Below the pieces are notes generated by a model. It was not told the origin of the DNA. It did no database searches and worked only from the letters and a program-made list of their open reading frames with translations. Made by a program: the position numbers and the translations under genes. A stretch of DNA of 64,000 nucleotides from Rutpela maculata (taxonomy: Eukaryota > Arthropoda > Insecta > Coleoptera > Cerambycidae). Below, one piece after another: positions 23,690 through 34,099 of this stretch; within the stretch, counting starts at the first letter, position 1; each line of letters begins with the position of its first letter. The stretch covers positions 37,379,920-37,443,919 of the forward strand of contig OW386285.2 of NCBI GenBank assembly GCA_936432065.2. The letters are read 5' to 3'.

Positions 23690-25606
23690 TTTAAACGTCA
23701 AAAACCTTGCGCATGTCACTTTGCGATCGAAAGAACCTATCAGTAGCTGTTTATGGACACTAGCAATTTAAAAACAGAAGTTCTCAACGTTTCAAGAGAG
23801 GTGCTTATTAAATATGCTAAATTTGAAAATGTTTTCCTTACTTTGATGACGAATCATTTCTTAAAAAAAAGTATGAGAAAAAAATAAACATTATTTATTA
23901 GATATTAAATACAGATAAAAACAATACTTTATGAATATAAAATTTTCAGCAATGTCGTATATGAAAGTTCTTGCAGCTGTCAGCCAGACCGAAATTTTTT
24001 GCTAGTCTTCTGAAAGAATTGTATTCTTACTTGAGCTATTTTGTTTTTACCTAAAATATATTGATTTTACCCGATTCACCCTTAGATATATCAAGTTCCG
24101 TATCGTCGTCATCATTTATGTCAGATATGGGCATTGGTTCAATATTGGAACATTCAAATTCTGTACATGCACAAGCTTCGGTACAACATAAAATTTTTTT
24201 TTGCAACTGCAACTTTTGCTGACGCATCCCTTTTTACAGCCACATTTTATTAAAAACAATAGGCTTTCAGGAGCAGGTGGCTTTGTAATTGGAACTGCCG
24301 CATATAAACTTCCTTCCATTTTTTCCATCCACATAGGTCTGTATTGGCAAGTTTCTGAATATTGGTATGATTAACTTCCATACCTTGGCTATAAAATTTG
24401 CCCTATACAAGAAACCCAACATTACTAAATAGCGCAGTATTTGATTAAATTAATATATTTACCTAAGATTATGCTGTTCAAGAGCATTAAGCGTAGGTGG
24501 CAAATTCTCTCCTTGCTGTCCTTTTATAGAATATAATTTCCATCGTAATTCCTTGACAGAAGTAATGGTTGTAGATTTGTAAAGCATACAAACGAATCTT
24601 TCAAAGTCCCTATTCATTTGATCATTTGGTGTTTCCTCCGAACCCAGTAAAGAAAACGATTTTAAAATACTGTCATCTTCATTTAAGCCTAAATATATCC
24701 TAAAACACATTTCTTTGCTTTTCCTGAAAAATTTTCCGGTTATATCGGTTCTAATAACTGCATGGAATCCAAGGATAGTTTCTGTAATACCCGGACCTAA
24801 AGTAGCGGTAATATGTTTCAGCCAAATCGCTCTTCTTGTTTTTCCACGTCCTGTTAATATATTTGTTTCTTGAGACAACACTATAATAATTTAATAAAAT
24901 AATAAGAACGTCTGTATCGGAACTGTCTACAGTTAAAGTGATGCTGTTACCGTATTTTTCTCCAATAATTATTGCCTGATGCACAAGTACAGTATCAGCT
25001 TCCTCATGGTTATTGTCTGCTAGAATTTCAGGGGGAATATCAGAAGACTTCGAATATGTTTTATTTCCATATGAAACGACTACATTTTCAATATACACGG
25101 TAAAATCTAATTGAATGTCGCCATCTATAGTTATTATCCCAAATATACCTTAGGTTGATTAACTATATCTGGTATAAACAAGGGTAACACTTATTAGCTT
25201 TAATCATGAGAAATAGCGGGTGGCGGCGAATAAAGCGCGCTATGTGTTTCGTAAAATAGGTAGCACCAAATTTGTAACAAATATATATTGATGGTATTAA
25301 TTATATTCCGCTTGAAATTTATATATAATCTATATTTGCTATACTGAACATTTTATTATTGAATTATAAATATTTAATTTAAAACATTCTAAAAACAATT
25401 ATTATTTATGTTTTTGTTTAAATATATAGTTGATAATACTACATTATGCATAACGACTATAATAGATAATAATACATCTGTTAGAAGTAATTTGTTTTGA
25501 AAAGTTTAGAACTGTTGCTATTAAATATATCCATAACCGTTACTACACCGTCAGATTATTTCGTTTTGGAAAACGACACGCGCAAGGTTTTTGACGTGTA
25601 AAACAA
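23690..25606. mobile_element. TIR-bounded element carrying a CXC/nuclease-like gene remnant
   Basis: The left end GTTTTAAACGTCAAAAACCT (running on to TGCGCATGTC) and the complement of the right end, GTTTTACACGTCAAAAACCT (running on to TGCGCGTGTC), match at 28 of 30 positions. They enclose 1.9 kb with the decayed gene at 24080-25130 in the middle. No clear target duplication is visible. This suggests that the encoded protein family travels on a DNA transposon. The element here is internally deleted. Confidence 0.6.
24080..25130 (-). pseudogene. CXC (tesmin/TSO1-like) plus nuclease-like protein, decayed
   Basis: Minus strand. The first part (25098-24890) has NNHEEADTVLVHQA and then VDSSDTDVLIILL. 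After a frameshift near 24880 come TGRGKTRRAIWLKH and GFHAVIRTDITGKFF (24850-24710). The frame ends LEQHNLR at a GTAAAT donor (about 24460), with a plausible acceptor near 24405. Downstream, 24334-24116 has CGCKKGCVSKSCSC, a CXC zinc-binding motif, then another frameshift. Conserved acidic positions in E-E-A-D, D-T-D and a later D resemble the order in XPG/FEN-type 5' nucleases; this is my inference. Proteins with this arrangement are multicopy in several insects. Frameshifts make this copy dead. Confidence 0.65.
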
Positions 25607-26159
25607 TTATAGCCCAGTCAGTGAACGTTCAATAAGGGAGTCTAGAGGGAAATGCCGAGATCACAATTTTTGACTTGAGAGCTGTGTTTGGACTATTTAG
25701 GAGGTAAACATACCAAAAGTCCCCGAACGTAGGAAGTGGGGGGGTGCAGGGGGGGCACGAAGAAGGTCCCGGTTTTTGGTTTTTCGCTCATATCTCGAAA
25801 ACGGCCTAAATGTTGCAAATAATGTATGACGGAATAGTTTGTTATTTCTGTCTCGTACCGAGACGATTGTACAGGTTTTCTCATAATTTTTTCTAATTTT
25901 GTTTTGACGCTTCACGGCACATTTTTAAAGAAATTTGTTAATTTTGTAAAAGGTACAGAAGATTCAGCTAGAAAATTTTGCCCTCTCCATAATCACCAGA
26001 TGTTAAATGATGTATAAAATACAATTTGGAGAGATGGGTGGAATTTATTCATTCTGTGGCACGAAGGTATATTTGTAGTTAGTTCTTGATGCCAGTAGTC
26101 ATCGTAAAGTACATTGAGGAATGTTATGAACATTACTTAACACTAAGGCTATATTTTCA
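25607..26159. other. Non-coding, unassigned
   Basis: No gene recognised. Contains G-rich runs near 25740-25755 and the phrase ATATCTCGAAAA also seen in the foldback families. Confidence 0.4.
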
Positions 26160-26440
26160 TTATATTTGATGGACTTAAAAGCTGTGTTTATTAAGCGAAG
26201 CACAACAGCTTCCACTAAAATTACGCAGAGAGCAAATGGAAAAAAAAATTATGGTAAAAGTCATAGAAAATCACAGCTGTCTGAACGAAAAAAATTGTCA
26301 TCTCAGTGACTAACCAAACAATTTTCGGGAAAATCGTAACAATCTTAGAGACTAATGATTTCAATAAATTAATAACCCTGCGACATGAATATCCCATTTT
26401 TAAATATGATTTAAAATTACTCCTACAAAGCCATACAGTA
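26160..26440 (+). pseudogene. RNase H-bearing LINE remnant, part 1 (after RT)
   Basis: The plus-strand frame near 26200-26290 reads EAQQLPLKLRREQMEKKIMV, matching the E-A-x-x-P-L-x-x-R-R signature between the RT and RNase H domains of I/Jockey-type LINEs. It runs, with stops, up to the TA at 26439-26440, where a TIR element is inserted. The sequence resumes at 27591. Confidence 0.6.
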
Positions 26441-26649
26441 CCCAAGTAGCACAATTAATTCCTCAAGATATCCCGAGGATAAAAATTTAGGAATTAGTAA
26501 ATATCTTCTAGAGGTCTGTAAGAGTTCCCTAAGATGGGCAAATGTCAGCATATCAGTATTAAATAGTACTTCCCATGGTAATCGAAAAAAGCTATTAGTA
26601 TAGAATCCTGTGAGCAGCCTTTTGCGTACCAATAGAATTCCCATAGTAA

Positions 26650-26840
26650 TCTTTAGGATATCTTATCGCTTGCCAATATAAATGGTCCCGAGGACATCTT
26701 TATAGGATTTCTGTTAGTTGTACCGCATCGATCCTGCAAACAGATTTAATTCCTGTAGTAATCTTTCGGGTATTTTATCGCTTACCAATATAAACGGTAC
26801 TGAAAACATCTTTATAGGATTTCTATTAGATGTGCCAACT
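26650..26840 (+). repeat. Two-copy tandem duplication of about 110 bp
   Basis: AATCTTTAGGATATCTTATC... and AATCTTTCGGGTATTTTATC... head two diverged copies, each reaching ACATCTTTATAGGATTTCT, inside the TIR element at 26441. Confidence 0.7.
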
Positions 26841-27162
26841 CATATTTCTTATAGAATTGCCAGCGGCAGCTGGTGAAATGTTGGTTAATCAAAATCTCAG
26901 TATGAGACATCAGGCCCAAACCAAACCAAAGATTAGAGATCGTTATAAGATTCATCCAAATAAATCGATGATCCCTGAGAGAATTTGAACGTTGCAGTAA
27001 TGTTATTAATGTTTTATAAATTCATGAATATAAGATAATTCATGACTGATTATCGTCAGTGGTTTGTACGTGGCGTCATCTAGGAATAATTGCTGTAACA
27101 AACTACGGGGTAAGCAAACAAATTTTATGCATTAAAAGAATTTCTTCTTGCGATTTCTATAG

Positions 27163-27400
27163 GTGTTCTATTAGCGATAATAATAATATTTCCATTTTAA
27201 TACTTTATTTGATCTCTGTAATACATAGAAAATTGAGCTGTATGGTAATTCCCTTCTAGAACTTCTAGAAGATGTCTACAAGTATTCTGTTAAAGATAAT
27301 AATACTATTTCCCTTTTAATACTTTATTTGATTTCTATAATACTTAGAAAATTGAGCTGTATGGTAATTCCCTTTTAGAACTTCTAGTGGATGTCTGTGG
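27163..27400 (+). repeat. Two-copy tandem duplication of about 118 bp
   Basis: Two successive copies share TTTTAATACTTTATTTGAT and AAATTGAGCTGTATGGTAAT, followed by an AGAACTTCTAG segment, inside the TIR element at 26441. Confidence 0.8.
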
Positions 27401-27590
27401 GTTAACAAAAGTTGAAATTCCTATATAATGCCCAGTTTACATTTCCCCAGTGCATAAAAGTTGAGCACATATAAAGATTTCTCATTTTGATTTCGGAAGG
27501 ACTTCTGGAGTACATAAATACAAGATATCCTCGCGGGCAGTGAATAGAACTTCTTAAAGATATCTTAAAGAATTCTGTGCTACTTGGGTA

Positions 27591-27928
27591 ATATTCCCTA
27601 TATATTCCGATAATATACATTTAAATCAGACTTTTTCAAATCAGTATTATATAATAATTCGCCATCGTTAAATATCTTTACGGATGGCTCAAAATTGAAT
27701 TAGGGACGAGTTATGCTTTCTATGCCTCCCAATTAGAAATCTCTACAAAATATAAGTTTCTCAAGGAGTGCTGTTTTTATACTGCTGAAGCAATTGCTAT
27801 TGAACAAGCGTTATATTGGGTACTAGAATGTTACACTAAAGATTACCAAAACTTGAAGAATATCAGCATTATATCTGACTCTAAATTCGTCTTACAGTTC
27901 TTAGCACATTTCTCCTACAATTTTGAAC
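27591..27928 (+). pseudogene. RNase H-bearing LINE remnant, part 2 (first half of RNase H)
   Basis: Translation gives FTDGSKIELGTSYAFYASQL, then FYTAEAIAIEQALYWVLECY and ISIISDSKFVLQFLAHFSYN. The D of TDGS, E of TAE and D of SDS are the RNase H catalytic acids, all present. The domain stops at GAAC (27925-27928), where another LINE is inserted, and resumes after GAAC at 29881. Confidence 0.8.
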
Positions 27929-29880
27929 TATTATATCAGGAACAATAATCCAAATAAGTTTTGGGCCCACATAAAAAACAAAAAAGGAGTGACTAACATA
28001 CCTAAAGATATGTATTACGATGGCAATCATTTGAATAACCCACAAGATATTGTAAATGCTTATGCTGATCTTTTCGAACAATCATTTTCACCTGTAGAAC
28101 CGGAAGAGACGTTAACAGATCAGTCTGATAATAATAATAACAGTAGCATCAATATAGTGTCCTTTTCAGAACACGAAGTACTATTGGATTAAAAAAAAAT
28201 AAAACCCAAGGTCACCATGGGACCTGATGGCATTCCCGCGTTCTTATTGAAAGATTGTGCTTATATCTTTGCGAAGCCACTCGTGATTTTATTTAACCTG
28301 TCTATTAAGTGTTGTTCATTTCCTGACATTTGGAAATACTCCAAAGTCTGTCCGGTATACAAAAAGGGTGAAAAAAATGATATAAGAAACTTTCGACCGA
28401 TAACTATAATCTGTAATTTTGGTAAAGCTTTCGAAATATTACTACATAATTCAATTTACCCACATGTTAAAAACATAATTTCCACGCAACAACATGGATT
28501 TATGAAGGGCCGCTCTACTACCACTAATCTCATTTGTGCTAGTGAATACATATTTGAATCCATCGACATGCACGTTCAAACAGACGTAATATACTTTGAC
28601 TTTACAAAAGCCTTTGATAGGCTGAACCACAACTTACTTATTACAAAACTCTCTAGTTTTGGCATTTCAGATCAACTCATATCTTTTTTTAAATCATATT
28701 TAACTGATCGACAACAATACGTCGCAGTCCTCTGATTATGTTTCAACCTCAGGGGTCCGTTCTTGGGTCGCTGCTTTTAAATATTTTTATCAACGACATA
28801 GGTAATACCCTAGGAGTTCACTTTTTAATGTATGCGGACGATATAAAACTTTTACATAGAATCACTGATCTGAATGACTGCATCACATTGCAAAATAGCG
28901 TTTCTAATCTTAGTTCTTGGTGTGTTAAAAACAAACTTTCATTAAGTGTGCAAAAGTGTAATATTATGTCGTTTTCAAATAGAGATTCTATGATTACCTA
29001 CGATTACGCGCTAAAGAACGAACAATTAATGCGACCGTCTACGTTCAAAGACCTTGGTGTAATTTTCGAGAAAAAACTAACTTTTAATGACCACATTGAT
29101 ACGTTAATATGTGACGTAAATAAAACATTTGGTTTTATCATACGTATCAGCCGCGATTCCTCAAATATTGCAACACTAAAATTACTATATTTTTCATTTC
29201 TGAGATCTAAGTTAGAGTATGCATCCCTTGTTTGGCAGCCCTGCTATAATATTCACATCTCAAAAATAGAAAATGTACAACGTCGTTTTCTTAAATATCT
29301 TCACTTTAAATCTCATGATACGTATCCACCTATTGGCTTTCCGCAAGGAGATTTGCTTGAAATGTTTTCCATGTGCAGCCTAAGTGATAGACGTAACAAC
29401 TACGCCATTAACTTCTTAAAGAAAGTAATTCATCATGAAATTGATTGCTGCGAGATCCTCCATAAATTAAATTTTCACACTCCAAGAGTGAATTCGCGGT
29501 ATCACCAAACTTTTCATCTGCCTAGAACCCGAACTAACGTCTTACAATACTCACCGATATATAACATCTATTCTACTTATAATAACAACCCTAATGATAT
29601 TGATAGTTTTATTTAATAGGAGACGTTATCTATAGTTAGTTACCATTTTATTACATTCTTTTATGTGCCGTATGCATAATTATATGTTAACCTTATTTTT
29701 GTTTTACTTAAGTTTAATTTTAATTTTAGTCTTATTCAGTTTTCTTTGTATTACATTTGTAGTTTTAGTTACTATACTCATCTATGGTGTGTAGTCTATA
29801 TTAAATATGTGTTGTTTCCCATCTTGTAAATGGTTTGTACTGTTAGATGGTGTATAATTAAAATAAAAAATATAACAACA
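27929..29880 (+). pseudogene. CR1/Jockey-type LINE, 5'-truncated, nested in another LINE
   Basis: It begins inside ORF2 just before NNPNKFWAHIKNKKG, the linker preceding RT. RT motifs follow: GPDGIPAFLLKDC (28217), FRPITIICNFGKAFE, QQHGFMKGRSTTTNL, DFTKAFDRLNHNLL, PQGSVLGSLLLNIFINDI, MYADDIKLL (about 28830), LGVIFEKKLTFNDH and SKLEYASLVWQPCYN. The frame is interrupted by a stop near 28190 and by small indels near 28735 just before the PQGS motif. It is clearly related to, but well diverged from, the LINE at 60621-63452. The 3' end is A-rich. GAAC flanks both sides. Confidence 0.9.
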
Positions 29881-30476
29881 GAACCGCATTTAATATCGCA
29901 CATTTACAAAACAAAATAAAAAGTTTAGGATTTATGATCCAGTTCATTTGGGCAAAGGGTCATTCAGGAATTGTTGGAATGAAATGGTTGATCAACTAGC
30001 TAAAGAGACATTTAAGGATACAGGACTAGAACATCAATTTTTTCATCCAACTGATCTACAATGTTATTTCAGAAAACACAACCGGTTAAATTGGGGGAAT
30101 TTATGGATGCAATTTGTTGCAAAATCTAGCAATCACTACACGCTAATTCACCGCAATCTTCCCTCCAATACTTCCATTGACAACACAACTCTTAAATACT
30201 ACACATCAGCAATAATTAGACTGAAATTAAATCATGAGTGTTTCCTCTATCATCTCTATGGAATCGCTTCTACCCCTTATTGCCCTTGTGAAAGCATTTC
30301 AATCGGCGACCTTAATCATACATTTTTTAATTGTAAAAATAACTATGTGGCTACTACTACACTTCTCAAAGAACAAGTTCAGTCACCTATAAATCCAAAT
30401 ACCCCATTAAGTAAAAATTGTATGAAAATTCATAAGGCATTAATAATTTTTTTAAAACATGCAAATATTAATTTAT
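29881..30476 (+). pseudogene. RNase H-bearing LINE remnant, part 3 (end of RNase H and tail)
   Basis: It resumes the outer LINE: HLISHIYKT, then after an indel FMIQFIWAKGHSGIVG and NEMVDQLAKE, the C-terminal RNase H signature, with a single-base frameshift between them near 29980. A tail follows with RLKLNHECFLYHLYG and a PYCPCES...HTFFNC cluster equal to the Cys/His tail of these LINEs. The frame ends at 30476. Confidence 0.8.
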
Positions 30477-30898
30477 GAATTTATATGGGTGTTGATATAT
30501 GAGTATTTTGCTTAATATATATGTTATATATGTAGTACATATTGTTGTCTTCCCCTCATGTTAAAATCCCCTATATTTCGAGGTCTATTTTGTTTCTATA
30601 TTATTAACAAGTCGCCCTCCCTGACCGACCTCTGGGCGTGAAAATATGTGTCCCTGTTACTCCTTGTAGATATTATTGTCATCTTACTGCTTAATTAAGA
30701 AACTGGGAAAAGATAATTAAAGTCATGCTAAAGTTAAACTAAAATTATAACGTTAAATTAACTTCCTTATAGTAACATAATTTTGTGGACAAGGAGTACT
30801 CTTAAAACTACTAAGTTGCAGAGTTTTTATCATTGCTTACATGTTCTGAAAAACGAAGGAAACAAAATTCTTTTTAGTGAAAATCATTACCCCTCAAC
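30477..30898. other. Non-coding, unassigned
   Basis: Possible 3' UTR of the outer LINE, then AT-rich sequence. No gene. Confidence 0.4.
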
Positions 30899-31176
30899 CA
30901 TGGGCGCAGCCAGGGGGGGGGCATGGGGCCCGGGTCCCCCCCAAGCCGTCTTCCATGAACCAAAAAATAAAGAAACATAATCTCTATCAGTACAAAGCAG
31001 TATCCAAAGCACTCCTTGAAATAAATATTTTGTAATTAATGCCAATATTATCTAGTAGAGGAATCTACATACATATTCGTTTTCAACCATTTTCTGAAAA
31101 ATTTTCCTCATCGTCTGGGGAGGCCGGTTCTATTCCCCCCCCCCCCCCCCAGATGAATTTTCTGGCTGCGCCACTG
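30899..31176. mobile_element. hAT MITE with 8-bp target duplication
   Basis: The ends are CATGGGCGCAGCCAGG and CTGGCTGCGCCACTG, imperfect inverted repeats of the CAGTGGCGCAGCCAG type. They are flanked by identical CCCTCAAC at 30891-30898 and 31177-31184. The 8-bp duplication and the termini place it in hAT. A poly-C tract near 31136-31150 and a poly-G tract near 30913 sit at opposite ends. Confidence 0.85.
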
Positions 31177-31817
31177 CCCTCAACTATATAAATCGTGTGG
31201 TTCCAGCCATCGAAAAATAAATTGACATCGAAGCGCCGCCATCTCGATCTATTTTTATTTAAATCTTTTTTGGTGTCAATACAAATATTCCAAATATCAA
31301 ATATTTTTATTATTATTAGAGATAATGGTAAGGGGACTTTTAACTAAACACCTTGTGTATATAAGCTATTGGTGTCGGTAATTTTATGAAATTTCTTTAT
31401 TAGTTCACTTCACTTTTTACATTCCTTATATCACTTTTATATTTAATTTCCTACTTAAATGATCTTTACATGTTTCCGACTCAATTAATCCTTGACATAT
31501 TGTAGTTGCATTTCCCGTTTTACATTCTGCGTATTATTATTATTTCTAATCCAATGAAACTTATTATAATTCATGAGTTCATCACATAATGAAAAGGAAA
31601 ATCGATTTTCAAACTTGGAGTTTTTATCACGACATTCTTTATTATGCAACACAATATACATATTTGTGTAGTAGCTAGTCATGAAAATACTTGGCAGATC
31701 TAGTCGGTATGTTAGTATAGACTAAAAGCTAAAGTTACCAATGAAGTAATAATATTGTTTCACTAAAGTAATTGTTTATGGAACTTTAATAATACAATAT
31801 TTCAAATCGTCGACCTT
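31177..31817. other. Non-coding, unassigned
   Basis: AT-rich. No gene or named repeat seen. Confidence 0.4.
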
Positions 31818-32314
31818 AAAACGAAATGCCACATCGGTAATGTGGTGTGGGAAGTACAAAAAAAAGGATGCCTTTGATTCTTGTAAGTACATACACACTA
31901 AATCACAATTTTATTTTTTGTGCCCCTTCCAATAATGGGTTGGGGGTAATAATGGGTGTGGCTAGTGCCAAAAATTTTTTTGAGACTCAGGTTCTCTTAT
32001 ATACGAAATACCAATTATATGGACTCTTACTTGCTTAATTTACCTATTTACCCCCATTTACCTCAATTTACCACCCACCCTTCAACGGAATAAGATCAAA
32101 ATATAATCTAGTTCCAGATTTAGTTAAAATACATACGTGTATTAGATTTCAAGTCAATATCTTAGATGGTTCCAGAGTAATAGTGCACACAAAAATGTTA
32201 CAGACCGACAGACAGAATTTTTTCGACGTTTCATGACATTCTAAGCTTATTTGAAGATAATAAAATTTCAATTTGTTTTTTTGCGTTAAGCTATACTTTC
32301 ACGATGTGGAAGTA
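31818..32314 (-). mobile_element. TACTTCCAC-family hairpin element, copy B
   Basis: The reverse complement of 32314-31818 follows copy A: hairpin (TACTTCCACATCGTGAAAGT), a reduced GTCTGTCGGTCTGTAAC tract, TTACTCTGGAACC and, at the far end, the CACTACCGATGTGG-like region. It is more decayed than copy A. Confidence 0.65.
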
Positions 32315-32759
32315 AAATTGTCAGTATTGCAATATTCAACAGTTCAGTAGATATTAAATCTCTCTGGTAATCTATTTTCTTCAGTTGATTAAATTCTAGA
32401 ACTAGAACTATTCAGATTTCTATATTCTATGTATTTCTGTATGTTCTTCAAAATTGAGTATTTACTCAAATTGTACTACACACATCGAAATTGAAATAGA
32501 CAGTTTCTACAGATCATCAGGTATTTTCACTAATGATAATGTGCCACTCGGTATTTATAGTAACGGTCCATTACTTGCACTCTCTATTTTGAAAATGTAT
32601 CTTTTTCTACAGTAGTAAACCACTTTACTATTTCAGAAATAAAATCAAAGAGATTTATTCACTTTTCTATTTGGCTCCAATTTAAATACAGAATCTGTGA
32701 TATTTGGGATTTTCGCCCTAACTGTTCGAATTCTTCTTTTAACTTTGGTTTCTTTGCAG

Positions 32760-33375
32760 TACCGTGCAGTACTACTTACCGTTTTTCTCTTGTCTTTGGT
32801 ATTTCTATAATTCTATAATAACAATATTTTTGCACGTTACAGCTTCTTGTTATTTACAGTATCTGTTGCCAAGACGGTAGGTTATGTTTGCCGACCTAAC
32901 ACGTCGATAATTTACTTACCGACGTCTGAACGGTAAGTAATAGAATGAAATCCAATTTCAAATTAATAGTTATTTACACTACAAGGGAGGTGAGTAGTTT
33001 TTACCAGTCGAGGACGATTTTGCACCGAGCGTAACGAGGGCTGGCAGCAAAGTCCTAGACTGGTCAAAGTTACTTAGGAGGTAAGTAACTTTGACCAGTC
33101 TAGGACTTGGTGTATAACATTTTATCTGCTCTCACAGCAACGGTTCAAGAAATAAAAAATCAAATTTTACATTCCTTGATCAATTTATTTTGACAAATTC
33201 TTTGACGTTTAATTTTGTTGACATTGATGAATGTCACATAGTCTGTGACAACTTACCTGCTAGAAAACAATGTGACAATAGTCTACTTACCATAGTGGGA
33301 GCAGAAGAATGTGTTTATCTGCTCAGTGTTTATCTGCTAGGCTATGGTAAGTAGACTATTATCACAAAGTAAGTA
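32760..33375. repeat. Cluster of strong hairpins containing GTAAGTA
   Basis: Three inverted repeats follow each other: around 32915-32940 (ACCGACGTCTGAACGGT), a 26-bp perfect stem at 33052-33108 (AGTCCTAGACTGGTCAAAGT facing its complement across a 5-base loop), and a 24-bp stem at about 33274-33354 (TAGTCTACTTACCATAG facing its complement). Stem sequences differ but TACTTAC/GTAAGTA is common to all. Not identified as a known element. Confidence 0.6.
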
Positions 33376-34099
33376 GATCCTGATGTACCCAACGATGCAG
33401 TATAATTGCAGGATGTCGCACATCCTCTTTATGCAAGAAGACATGTTGAGATGAGGTCTTCCACAACAAGTTAATTTATAGCAGAAATGGTGTCGAGTTA
33501 TCTGCGAGTTGCTGAATTTCACCCCCTTTGACATTTCTTATGATATATCAGTTGTAAGGTTTTCTCAAATAAACCTGACGATTGAGATGAGTTAAAAATG
33601 ATAATTTGTCAATAAATTTGACAAATTACAATACCAGAAGCTAATCCTCGTCCATCAAAACTTTTTCTTTAAAATTTAAATGTCTTTAATAAATTATTGC
33701 TTAATATCTCAGCCACTTCATCAAATAAATAGTTATTTTCGGACATTTAAGAAATGATCTAATAAGAAAAATTTAATAATTAGAAGAATATAACAGACTG
33801 ACCTGGACAATTCAGACTTTTTGTTGAATAGATCAGAATTTTCTACAAGACGTTTGTGAAGAACCGAAGCTACATGCTAATTACAATAGTAGGTAGTAAT
33901 GACCTTTTCTGAATAGTAAATTCAAACCTAAAACGTAGTCAATTAAGGCCCCACTTTGTTCTCTAAGAACAGTGGTCAGATTATTGAGATTTGGCACCAA
34001 TACAGTGAAAAGCTAACCATTCTAAGAAATGGTTTCAATATTGCAACTTTGCATACAAATATATAAACTGCCAAAGCAGCTGGCGTCCACAATATCACG
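33376..34099. other. Non-coding, unassigned
   Basis: No gene recognised. The last part may already belong to the RTE-like remnant that follows. Confidence 0.4.

Larger units (their letters stand above)
26441..27588. mobile_element. TIR element of 1,148 bp with TA target duplication
   Basis: The ends are CCCAAGTAGCACAATTAATT and, complemented, CCCAAGTAGCACAGAATTCT, both continuing into an AAGATATC segment. They are flanked by TA at 26439-26440 and 27589-27590. The first bases are close to the CCCAGGTAGCA ends of the 12533 and 17050 elements, so these may be one superfamily. The interior holds two separate tandem duplications (about 26650-26840 and 27163-27400). No transposase frame. Confidence 0.75.
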
